The notes below the pieces were generated by a model. It did not search any database and was not told where the DNA came from. It saw only the letters and a list, made by a program, of their open reading frames with translations. DNA of 33,893 bases from Streptomyces cucumeris (GTDB taxonomy: Bacteria > Actinomycetota > Actinomycetes > Streptomycetales > Streptomycetaceae): contig NZ_JANCLX010000059.1 in the NCBI RefSeq assembly GCF_024295805.1, positions 1 to 33,893 of the forward strand. Reading direction: 5' to 3'. Shown one piece after another: positions 17,701-25,300 of this stretch; the first letter of the stretch is position 1, and the number at the start of each line of letters is the position of its first letter. The position numbers were made by a program, and so were the translations under genes.

Positions 17701-19092
17701 CGGAGCCTCCTCGACGATGATGTGCGCGTTCGTACCGCTCACACCGAACGACGACACGGCGGCGCGGCGGGGGCGGCCCTCGACGTGCCAGTCACGCGCC
17801 TCGGTGAGCAGCCGGACCTTGCCGGACTCCCAATCCACATGCGGCGACGGCTCATCGACGTGGAGCGTCGGCGGCAGCACACCGTGCCGCATCGCCATCA
17901 CCATCTTGATCACACCCGCCACACCGGCGGCGGTCGAGGTGTGACCGATGTTGGACTTGATCGAGCCCAGCCACAGCGGGTCCCCGTCCCGCTCCCGGCC
18001 GTAGGTGGCCAGTAGCGCCTGGGCCTCGATCGGGTCACCGAGCACGGTGCCGGTGCCATGGCCCTCCACGGCGTCCACATCGGACGGCCCCAGCCCGGCA
18101 TTCTCGAGGGCGCGCCGGATGACCCGCTCCTGCGACGGACCGTTCGGCGCCGTCAGACCATTGCTCGCACCGTCCTGGTTGACCGCGCTGCCGCGGATCA
18201 GGCCCAGGATGCGGCGGCCGTTGCGCTTGGCGTCCGACAGCCGCTCCAGCACCACCAGGCCCAGGCCGTCGGAGAATCCGGTGCCGTTCGCCGACGCCGA
18301 GTACGCCTTGCAGCGGCCGTCGGGGGCCAGCCCGCGCTGACGGCTGAACTCCATGTGCAGGAACGGCCCGGCCAGCACGGTGACACCACCGGCGAGCGCG
18401 AGCGAGCATTCGCCCGCCCGTAGCGCGGTCATCGCGAGGTGCAGGGCCACGGCGGAGGCCGAGCACGCAGTGTCCACGGATACCGCCGGGCCTTCGAGGC
18501 CCAGGCTGTAGGCGACCCGGCCGGACACCACGCTGGTGGTGGAGCCGGTCAGGCGGAAGCCCTCGATCTGGGGCAGGGCCCCGGCGGGCATCGACGCGTA
18601 GTCGGAGGGGCCGACACCGCAGAAGACACCGGTGTTGCTGCCGCGCAGCCGGTTCGGGTCGATGCCCGCGTCCTCCAGCGCCTCCCACGATGCCTCCAGC
18701 AGCAACCGCTGCTGCGGGTCCATCGCGGTGGCCTCGCGCGGGCTGATCCCGAAGAAGTCGGCGTCGAACTCGGCCGCGCCGTCGACGAATCCGCCCTCGC
18801 GGGTGTACACGGTGCCGAGCCGGTCGGGGTCCGGGTCGTAGAGCCGCTCCAGGTCCCAGCCACGGTCGGCCGGGAACGGACCGATGGCGTCGCGGCCGGA
18901 GGCCACCAGCTCCCACAGTTCCTCGGGCGAGGTCACCCCGCCCGGGTAGCGGCAGCTCATGCCGACGATGGCGAGGGGCTCGCCGTCGCGGGACTCGTAT
19001 TCGCGGAGCTGGGCACGGGCCTGGTTGAGGTCGCTCGCCATCTTCTTGAGATAGCGGGCGATCTTCTCCTGCTGATCGGTGTTCTCTGCCAT
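8458..19092 (-). CDS. Bimodular type I PKS (KS-AT-DH-KR-ACP twice), gene C
   Basis: A 3544-residue protein expected to accept the diene intermediate from B and extend it with malonate (C1) and methylmalonate (C2), giving the last two alkenes of a tetraene. Residues 1-37 form the N-terminal docking coiled coil (DQQEKIARYLKKMASDLNQ), about 38-1725 module C1, 1750 to about 3455 module C2, and about 3465-3544 a C-terminal docking domain ending IFQMIDVELGDA. The ATG at 19092 is preferred: it has GAGGGG seven bases upstream and gives MAENTDQQEK, parallel to MTENIDQQEK of gene D. A GTG at 19107, overlapping the stop of B (GTGA), would add five residues and is the alternative. No ER is present. Confidence 0.97.
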   Translation of the reverse strand: MAENTDQQEKIARYLKKMASDLNQARAQLREYESRDGEPLAIVGMSCRYPGGVTSPEELWELVASGRDAIGPFPADRGWDLERLYDPDPDRLGTVYTREGGFVDGAAEFDADFFGISPREATAMDPQQRLLLEASWEALEDAGIDPNRLRGSNTGVFCGVGPSDYASMPAGALPQIEGFRLTGSTTSVVSGRVAYSLGLEGPAVSVDTACSASAVALHLAMTALRAGECSLALAGGVTVLAGPFLHMEFSRQRGLAPDGRCKAYSASANGTGFSDGLGLVVLERLSDAKRNGRRILGLIRGSAVNQDGASNGLTAPNGPSQERVIRRALENAGLGPSDVDAVEGHGTGTVLGDPIEAQALLATYGRERDGDPLWLGSIKSNIGHTSTAAGVAGVIKMVMAMRHGVLPPTLHVDEPSPHVDWESGKVRLLTEARDWHVEGRPRRAAVSSFGVSGTNAHIIVEEAPAEEPSEDASADALRPAGSVPVVLSARTDAALRAQAERLRERVAADGNVSVADIGFSSATSRALLDRRAVVVAADRDELLARLAEVTAGEPGAAGKSAFLFTGQGSQRSGMGLELAGAFPVFDRALDEVCAELDPRLGRSVRELLAAESDLLNATEFTQVVLFAVEVALFRLAESLGIRPDYLIGHSVGEIAAAHVAGVLSLADAAELVVARGRLMGGLPSGGAMVAVQATEVEVAESLAGFEGRLEIAAVNGPMAVVVSGDEGAAEEWLQLPCWEGRKTSRLRVSHAFHSPRMEPMLAEFRAVAERLTYAEPSIPVVSNVSGELVAGFDAEYWVRHVRQAVRFADGVATLWDLGVRRFLELGPDAVLTAMARQCVEDEAAFIPALRAKHAERDTFAAFLGRSHTAGIEVDWTAFYANTGAQRVDLPAYAFQRERFWLTPGTAPGDVSATGLIAVDHPVLVGRALIGDRDEWLFTGRISTETQPWTRDHVVMGATIVPGVALVEMSLAAGREVGCDVLDELVIEAPLALEETAARRLQILVGHADEDGRREFVIFSRPENDDADEQREATCHGRGWLGADPQAGPVWDVVWPPQDTEPLSAEALYARMTDIGYDYGTLFQGVVEAWQDDDAVYVDLALPDGTDTQGFGIHPGLFDSAVQSSLFGEKSDNTLVMPFSWNGVQLSRTGVTRARARLTPAGEAAFRIDIVDEYDAPVLSMDKLVFRPVDQAQLKRAAAPQGSLYRLDWTPVAAATGRAARVAVLGGLPAEGEPFEDLAALERAVADGEQAPELVLTSVAAADATATAVEALALVRTWLASESLGGAALVVVTRGAVSVDGEAPSVAQAAVWGLLRSAQSEHPGRFLLVDLDADTVVDGLPWGGLPDLDEPQLAVRGGRVLAPRLARAAAGTPTTAFDPEGTVVVTGGTGGLGALFARHLADVQGVRDLLLLSRRGPEADGAAALVAELEDLGCRAHVVACDVSDRDQLISALGMLDRPVTGVVHAAGVLDDGVVESLSPEQVERVMRPKVDAAWHLHELTADAELSAFVVFSSVAALIGSPGQANYAAANAALDALAASRRAVGLPATSLAWGLWSEAAGMAAELGQGELARLERMGAKALTSEQGLDLFDQALTTDVALLAPVQLDTAALRAQARAGAIPAVLRGLAPVARRTEGGGSLAQRLAGVPEADRERIALEMVLTQVAEVLGHASATSIDPGRAFNELGFDSLSAVELRNRLTQSTGVRLPATLVFDHPSPVAVARLLVSQITVEPSGGRPRTARPRRVDSGEPLAIIGMSCRFPGGVSSPEELWELVATGRDAMGPFPADRGWDLERLYDPDPDQVGTVYTRAGGFVDRIGEFDADFFGISPREALATDPQQRLLLETSWEAFEDAGIDPTSLRGSNTGVFCGTVASGYHATMAPELEGYHLTGTTMSVVSGRIAYTLGLEGPAVSVDTACSSSAVALHLASQALRAGECETALVGGISLMATPDLLIGFSRQRGLASDGRCKAYAASADGTGFSDGVGVVVVERLSDARRKGRRILGLVRGSAVNQDGASNGLTAPNGPSQERVIRQALVSAGLSPLEIDAVEGHGTGTKLGDPIEAQALLATYGQDRDGDPLWLGSIKSNIGHTSAAAGVAGVIKMVMAMRHGVLPPTLHVDERSPHVEWESGRVELLTEARDWRVEGRPRRAGISSFGVSGTNAHIIVEEAPAEELVTGERTAPVAPLPVVVSARTDAALRAQAQRLRERVAADPDLSVADVGFASATTRALLERRAAVVAADRDELLAGLEALASADPAVNVVDGQLIASGAKPVFVFPGQGAQWEGMAVGLLDSSPVFAAEVAACGEALSEFVDWRLEDVLRGVEGAPSLERVDVVQPALFAVMVGLAALWRSYGVEPSAVVGHSQGEIAAAYVAGGLSLPDAARIVAVRSQLVRDRLAGLGGMMSVALPVERVEELIAPYEGRISVAALNGPAAVVVAGEPEALDAVMAVCEREEIRARRVNVDYASHTAHVEALEAELLETLAPVSPTAGKVPVYSTAVGAFVDTATMDAAYWYTSLRSPVGFEPAIGALIDHGAGCFLEMSPHPVLTMAVEETVEARDATGRVAVVGSLRRDEGGLSRFWLSLGQAHTAGVGVDWNAVYAGTGARRVDLPTYAFQRENYWLMPSARAGDMGAAGLDQVEHPVLAAAVQVGDRDEWVFTGRLSTESQPWLRDHVVLGAVIVPGTAWVDLAMAAGRRVGAPVVDELVMESPLLLEEATTAQLRVTVGTAGDDGRREVMVFARTGAGDDAGMTCHARGWLAAEDAVTVSSWLPAQWPPADGVEMTGSVLYAGMAELGFDYGPVFQGVRTAWSVGDVVYADVALPGDTGGEGFGLHPALFDASLHGAFAEKGSDGGATILPFSWSKVSGGRPGLSRVRVRISPAGDTALRVDVVSEQGEPVLTLERLDMRQVEPAQLERLRRGGGQSVYQLDWTPVALGANRSARVAVLGDLAAPERSVADLEQAVADGAPAPDLVLAMVDTRDGDVAGAAREATAEALALVQRWLASEWLGEARLVVATRGAVDALGGETPDPVQAAVWGLLRSAQSEHPERFVLVDLDGREPDWGTLCDAEEPQLAVRDGRVLAPRLSRGSAGESATAFDPEGTVVITGGTGGLGAVFARHLATTRGVRHLLLLSRRGPEADGAAELVAELDALGCHARVAACDVSDRDQLAAVLGALEHPLTGVVHTAGVLDDGVVEALTPEHIERVMRPKVDAAWHLHELTADADLSAFVLFSSVSALIGSPGQGNYAAANATLDALAGVRRAAGLPATSLAWGLWSDAGMAARLGEAEFARLERMGISALTAETGPALFDQALDVDAAVVAPVLLETTALRAQARAGMLPPLLRGLVRAPARVVDAGAGALVQRLAGVPEADRGRVVLELVQAQVAAVLGHASAASIEPERAFKDIGFDSLSAVELRNRLAQATGVRLPATLVFDHPTPAAVAELVLSEIGGGEQTEPLIDQEMRKLEDMLAASSADEQQRVAKRLRTLLSGISASAVATAGDGGQGDKKQNAKERIEAATTAEEIFQMIDVELGDA
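8735..13845 (-). other. PKS module C2: KS-AT(methylmalonyl)-DH-KR-ACP
   Basis: KS: Cys1919 in DTACSSS and His2054. AT: FPGQGAQWEGMA entry motif, Ser2368 in GHSQGE and YASH at 2469-2472, the methylmalonyl-CoA signature; it is the only complete methylmalonyl AT in the window. DH: His2678 in HVVLGAVIVP and Asp2843 in FDASLH. KR: LDD at 3196-3198 and Tyr3253 in NYAAAN. ACP: Ser3417. Its DH and ACP regions are closest to gene D although D has a malonyl AT. Expected to make the last alkene of the tetraene, with an alpha-methyl branch. Confidence 0.93.
11947..12273. repeat. Near-identical methylmalonyl AT segment, copy in C2
   Basis: Partner of 1-327 in gene E (offset 11946), covering FPGQGAQ to GHSQGE. 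Confidence 0.88.
14615..14958. repeat. 344-base near-perfect repeat, KR of C1
   Basis: Partner of 3003-3346 with two mismatches (offset 11612). Confidence 0.9.
16784..17100. repeat. 317-base perfect direct repeat, copy in AT of C1
   Basis: Identical to 6144-6460 in gene D; the copies are 10640 bases apart. Confidence 0.9.
17007..17184. repeat. 178-base perfect direct repeat, AT of C1
   Basis: Partner of 27611-27788. It overlaps the 317-base repeat shared with D, so this stretch of C1 is common to three modules. Confidence 0.85.
17179..17527. repeat. 349-base perfect direct repeat, copy in AT of C1
   Basis: Identical to 22665-23013 in module B2. It codes the N-terminal part of the malonyl AT including FTGQGSQ. 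Confidence 0.88.
18982..19092 (-). other. N-terminal docking domain of C
   Basis: Residues 1-37 (core DQQEKIARYLKKMASDLNQ) are an amphipathic helix of the same class as the heads of B and D and are very similar to the head of D. The expected partner is the C-terminal tail of B. Confidence 0.87.
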
Positions 19093-19099
19093 TTCCGCG

Positions 19100-19105
19100 C
19101 CCCTC
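19100..19105 (-). promoter_or_regulatory. Ribosome binding site of C, supports ATG at 19092
   Basis: GAGGGG, seven bases before the ATG at 19092. It overlaps the stop codon of B, consistent with translational coupling, and competes with a GTG start at 19107. Confidence 0.6.
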
Positions 19106-19335
19106 ACGCTTCGCCGAACTCGGCGTCGATCATTTGGAAGACCTCGTCCATCGTGTTGGCCGCCTCGATGCGCTCGGCCGTGCTCTCCGCTTCGCCGTCG
19201 TCGTCGGCGACGACGGACAGCAGACGGCGCAACCGCTCGGCCACCTGGCGCCGGTCGTCCCCGGCGACCGTGGCGAGCATGTCTTCCAGCTTCTTGAGTT
19301 CCTTGTGGATGGGTGGTTCGGCGGCAGCGACACCG
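19104..19335 (-). other. C-terminal docking domain of B
   Basis: Helices (KELKKLEDMLATVAGDDRRQ, then ESTAERIEAANTM) end in DEVFQMIDAEFGEA. Same class as the tails of A and C and almost the same in its last helix as the tail of C. Confidence 0.82.
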
Positions 19336-22300
19336 CCGAACTCGGCGAGCAGCAGGCGCGCGATCTCCGCAGGTGTGGGGTAGTCGAACACCAGCGTGGC
19401 TGGCAGACGCATCCCGGTGGCCTGGGTCAGCCGGTTGCGCAGGTCGACGGCGCCGAGTGAGTCGAAGCCGATCTCCTGGAAGGCGCGTTCGGGTTCGATC
19501 GCGGCGGCCGAGGCGTGGCCGAGGACGGCCGCCACCTGGCCACGGACCATGTCCAGGATGATCTGTGCACGGTCTTCCACGGCCACTCCGGCGAGCTGGT
19601 CGCGCAGCGACACCGTCGTGTTCTCCACGCGCCGTACCGGAACGGGTGCCAGCCCGCGCAGTACGGGCGGGATCGCCCCCGCCCTGGCCTGGGTCCGCAA
19701 CACCGCCGTGTCCAGCCGGACCGGTGCCAGCAGTGCGGCCCGGGAGGTGAGGGCCTCATCGAAGAGACCGAGACCGAGCTCGGTCGTGAGCGCCTTGGCA
19801 CCCATGCGCTCCAGCCGGGCCAGCTCCCCCTGGCCCAGCTCGGCGGCCATACCCGCGGCCTCCGACCACAGACCCCACGCCAGAGAGGTGGCGGGCAATC
19901 CCACCGCCCGACGCGACGCCGCCAGCGCATCCAACGTGGCATTGGCGGACGCGTAGTTGCCCTGGCCGGGGCTGCCGATGAGCGCGGCCACAGACGAGAA
20001 CAGCACGAACGCGGAGAGATCGGCGTCGGCTGTCAGCTCGTGCAGATGCCACGCCGCGTCCAGCTTGGGCCGCATGACCCGCTCCAGATGCTCCGGAGAC
20101 AGCGACTCGAGCACACCGTCGTCCAGCACACCGGCCGCGTGCACCACACCGGTCACCGGCCGCTCCAGCGTGCCGAGCGCAGCGGCCAGTTGGTCACGGT
20201 CGGACGCGTCACAGGCGACGACGTCGGCGTGGCACCCCCGGGTTTCCAGCTCCGCCACCAGCTCCACCGCGCCCTGGGCCTCCAGGCCGCGACGGCTGAG
20301 CAGCAGCAGGTGGCGCACACCGTGGGCGGAGGCCAGATGGCGGGCGAACACCGCGCCCAGGCCGCCCGTACCACCGGTGATCACCACGGTCCCGTCCGGG
20401 TCGAACACCGGCGACGGGTCGGCCGCCACCGCGGCGGTCCGCGCCAGCCGCGGCGTCAGCAGCCGTCCGCCGCGCACCGCGAGCTGCGGCTCGTCCGTCT
20501 CGAGCACCGCTCCCCAGTCGGGTTCGGCACCGTCCAGGTCGACCAGGACGAACCGTCCCGGGTGCTCGGACTGGGCACTGCGCAGCAGACCCCACACCGC
20601 CGCCTGCGCGACGGAGGGAGCCTCGGCGTCGACGGACACTGCGCCCCGGGTCACCAGGACGAGCCGGGACTCTCCCAGCCACTCGCTGGCGAGCCACTGC
20701 TGCACCAGACCCAACGCCTCGCCGACGGCGCCCCGGGCGGAGCCCGGTACCTCGCCGTCCGGGGTGGCGACGGCGGCCAGCACCACTTCGGGTGCGCTCG
20801 CGCCGTCAGCCAACGCCTTCTCCAGTGAGGCGAGATCGGCGAATCGGTCCGCCGACCCACCGATCCCGCCGACCTCGCCGATCGCGGCGAAGCCGACCGG
20901 CCGGGTCGTGCCGGCCTTCGCGGGGACCCACTCCATCCCGTACAGGTGGCGTTCACCGCCCTGCCGCGCGGCTTCGAGATGTGCCTGCTCCACCGGGCGG
21001 ACGTCGAGCCGTCGCAGACAGGCCAGCGGCAGTCCGTCCTCACCCGCGATGTCGAGCCGCAGCGAGGTCGGGTCCGGCAGGGTGATCCGCACCCGGACCC
21101 GGGTGAGGCCGAAGCGCTTGAGCTGGACACCGCTCCAGGAGAACGGCAGTCCGCTGGGGTTGTCCTCGCCCATGTCCAGCATGCCGAGACCACCGTGCAA
21201 GGCGGAGTCGAACATCGCCGGGTGGATGGCGAACCCGTCGGCCGGTCCCGCCACGTCGGGCAGCGCCAGCTCGACGAGCACCTCGTCGCCACGGCGCCAC
21301 GCCGACTGCACCGCGCGGAAGGCCGGACCGTAGTCGAAGCCCACGTCCGTGAGGTGGGCGTTCCGGTTGAGCAGTGTGTACAGCTCGGACACGGCGAGGG
21401 CCTCGGCGTCCGCCGGCGGCCACGGCGCGGGCAGCGCCTCCAGGGGCTCGGCCTTGGCCGACAGCCAGCCTCGGGCGTGATAGGTCAGCTCGGTGGCCTC
21501 GTCCTCGCCCGCCTCGATCCGGGAGAAGAAGGCGATCTCGCGGCGGCCGTCCTCGCCGGGCTGCCCGACCGTGACCCGGATCTGCCGGGTGACGTTGTCC
21601 TCAAGGACCAGGGGCGCGGCGATGACCAGCTCGTCCACGACATCGCTGCCCAGCCGCCTGCCGATGGTCAGCGCCATCTCGACCATCGCGGCGCCGGGCA
21701 CCAGCACGATGCCGAACACCATGTGGTCGCGGGTCCACGGCTGGCTCTCCTGGGACATGCTGCCGGTGAACACCCACTCGTCGCGATCGCCGACCTGCAC
21801 GGCCGCGGCGAGGATCGGGTGGCGCAGCCGGTCCAGACCGGCCGCCGAGGCATCGCCGGCGCCGGACTTGCGGGCGAGCCAGTAGTTCTCACGCTGGAAG
21901 GCGTAGGTGGGCAGCTCGACGGACCGGGCCCCGGTGTCGGCGTAGAAGGCGGTCCAGTCGACTTCGAGGCCCGCGGTGTGGGCACGACCGAGGAAAGCGG
22001 CGAAAGCGTCCCGCTCGGTTCGCTTGGCACGCAGGGCCGGGATGAACGCGGCCTCAGTGTCATCCTCGACGCACTGACGGGCCATGGCGGTCAGGACCGC
22101 GTCCGGGCCCAACTCCAGGAAGCGCCGCACACCGAGACCCCACAGCGTCGCCACACCATCGGCGAAACGCACCGCCTGGCGGACATGACGCACCCAATAC
22201 TCGGCATCGAAGCCGGTGACCAGCTCACCGGAGACATTGGAGACCACCGGGACACGGGGCTCGGCATAGGTCAGGCGCTCCGCGACCGTGCGGAACTCGG

Positions 22301-25300
22301 CGAGCATCGGCTCCATCCGCGGCGAATGGAACGCATGCGACACCCGCAACCGGGACGTCTTACGCCCCTCCCACCGCGGCAGCCACTCCTCCGCCGCATC
22401 CTCATCACCAGAGACGACAACTGCCATCGGGCCATTGACCGCGCCGATCTCCAACCGGCCCTCAAAACCGGCCAGCGACTCGGCGACCTCAGCCTCGGTG
22501 GCCTGAACCGCCACCATCGCACCACCCGAAGGCAGCCCACCCATCAACCGACCACGCGCCACCACCAGTTCGGCCGCGTCGGCAAGGGAAAGCACACCCG
22601 CCACATGCGCAGCAGCGATCTCACCAACCGAATGACCGATCAGATAGTCAGGACGGATGCCCAGCGACTCGGCGAGGCGGAACAGCGCCACCTCCACCGC
22701 GAACAGCACCACCTGCGTGAACTCCGTGGCGTTCAGCAGATCGCTCTCCGCCGCCAGCAGCTCCCGCACCGAACGGCCCAGACGCGGATCCAGCTCAGCA
22801 CACACCTCATCCAATGCGCGGTCGAACACCGGGAACGCCCCGGCCAACTCCAGACCCATCCCCGAACGCTGCGAACCCTGCCCCGTGAACAAGAACGCCG
22901 ACTTACCCGCCGCACCAGGCTCACCAGCCGTCACCTCGGCCAGCCGCGCCAACAACTCATCACGATCGGCCGCGACCACCACCGCACGACGGTCCAGCAA
23001 CGCCCGCGACGTGACCAGCGAGTACGCCACATCCGCCACCGATATCTCGGGGCGTGATGCCACATGTGCACGCAGCCGCTCGGCCTGGGCGCGCAGCGCC
23101 ACATCGGTCCGGGCGGAGATCACGACCGGCAGCAGAGCCACGGGCGCCGTGCGCTCCTCGGCCACCAGCTCCTCGACCGGGGCCTCCTCGACGATGATGT
23201 GCGCGTTCGTACCGCTCACACCGAACGACGACACACCCGCTCGGCGCGGCCGACCGTCAACCCGCCACTCCTGGGCCTCGGTCAGCAGCCGCACCTCACC
23301 GGACTCCCAGTCCACATGCGGCGAGGGCTCATCGACATGGAGCGTCGGCGGCAGCACACCGTGCCGCATCGCCATCACCATCTTGATCACACCCGCCACA
23401 CCGGCCGCCGCCGACGTATGACCGATGTTCGACTTGATCGACCCCAGCCACAGCGGATCGCCGTCCCGCTCCCGGCCGTAAGTGGCCAACAGCGCCTGCG
23501 CCTCGATCGGGTCACCCAGCTTCGTACCCGTCCCGTGACCCTCCACGGCGTCCACGTCGAGCGGGCGCAGGCCGGCGTTGTCGAGGGCGCGCCGGATGAC
23601 CCGCTCCTGCGACGGACCGTTCGGCGCCGTCAGACCATTGCTCGCACCGTCCTGGTTCACCGCCGTACCCCGGACCACGCCCAGGATGCGACGCCCGTTG
23701 CGCCGGGCGTCCGACAGCCGCTCCAGCACCACCACACCGACACCGTCGGAGAAACCGGTGCCATCGGCCGACGCCGAGTACGCCTTGCAGCGTCCGTCGG
23801 GCGACACCGCCCGCTGGCGGCTGAACTCGGTCAGGAGGTACGGCCCGGCCAGCAGGGTCACACCGCCCACCAGCGCGAGCGAGCACTCACCGGACCGCAG
23901 CGCCTGTCCGGCCATGTGCAGCGCGACGGCGGAGGAGGAACACGCGGTGTCCACCGACACCGCCGGGCCCTCCAGACCGAGGGTGTACGCGATCCGGCCG
24001 GACACCACGCTCGTCGTGGTCCCGGTCAGGCGGTAGCCCTCCAGTTCGCCCGAGGACATACCGCCGTAGTCGGTGGTCACCACACCGGCGAACACTCCGG
24101 TGTCACTGCCGCGCAGCGTCGTCGGGTCGATGCTCGCGTGCTCGAATGCCTCCCACGACGCCTCCAGCAGCAGCCGCTGCTGCGGGTCCATCGCGGTGGC
24201 CTCGCGCGGGCTGATCCCGAAGAACTCCGCGTCGAACTCGCCGATGCGGTCGAGGAAGGCACCACCACTGGTGTTGATCTTCCCCGCCCGGTCCGGGTCG
24301 GGGTCGTAGATGTTCCGGTCCCAGCCACGGTCGGTGGGCAGCCCGCCCACCGCGTCGCGGCCCTGGGACACCAGCTCCCACAGCTCCTCCGGCGAGGACA
24401 CCCCGCCCGGGTAGCGGCAGCTCATGCCGACGATGGCCAACGGCTCGTCCAGCGCGGTCCGCTTCGTGCGGGTGACGGTCTTCGGCGTCGCTTCGGCACC
24501 GCCGAACTCGGCGAGCAGCAGCCGCGCGACGGCGGCCGGGGTGGGGTGGTCGAAGATCAGCGTGGCGGGCAGTCGCACCCCCGTGGCCTGGGTCAGCCGG
24601 TTGCGCAGTTCGACGGCGCTCAGGGAGTCGAAGCCGATGTCCTTGAACGCGCGGTCGGTGTCGATCGCCGTGGCGGAGGTGTGTCCGAGGACGGCCGCCA
24701 CCTGCTCCCGCACCGTGTCCAGGACGATCGGCTCCCGGTCGGCCTCGGCCACACCGGCGAGACGCTGGGCGAGCGAACCAGCGCTCTCGGCGCGCCGGGC
24801 GGGCACGGGCGCCAGACCGCGCAGCAGCGCGGGCAGCAGACCGGCGCGTGCCTGGGCCCGCAGTGCGGCCGGGTCGAGCTGGACGGGCGCCAGCAGCGCC
24901 GTCCCGGTGCCGAGCGCCAGGTCGAACAGTTCGAGGCCACGCTGCTGGGACAGTGCGCCCACACCGGTGCGCTCCAGGCGGGCCAGGTCGGCCTCGTCGA
25001 GCTGGCCGGACATCCCACCGACGTCTCCCCACAGGCCCCAGGCCAGCGAGGTGGCGGGCAGGCCGGCGGCACGGCGTGACGCGGCGAGCGCGTCCAGCGC
25101 GGCGTTGGCGGACGCGTAGTTGCCCTGGCCGGGGCTGCCGATCAGCGCGGCCACCGACGAGAACAGCACGAACGCGGAGAGACCGGCGTCGGCCGTCAGC
25201 TCATGCAGATGCCACGCCGCGTCCACCTTCGGCCGCATGACCCGGTCGACGTGCTCCGGCGAGAGTGCCTCGATGACTCCGTCGTCGAGCACACCGGCCG

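Larger units (their letters stand above)
13920..18981 (-). other. PKS module C1: KS-AT(malonyl)-DH-KR-ACP
   Basis: KS: Cys210 in DTACSAS and His345 in HGTGT. AT: Ser650 in GHSVGE and HAFH at 750-753 (malonyl). DH: His952 in HVVMGATIVP and Asp1118 in FDSAVQ. KR: LDD at 1469-1471 and Tyr1526 in NYAAAN. ACP: Ser1689 in GFDSL. The AT and KR DNA is almost identical to that of gene D, and part of the AT is identical to B2 and B1 (see the repeat entries). Expected to add the third conjugated alkene. Confidence 0.93.
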
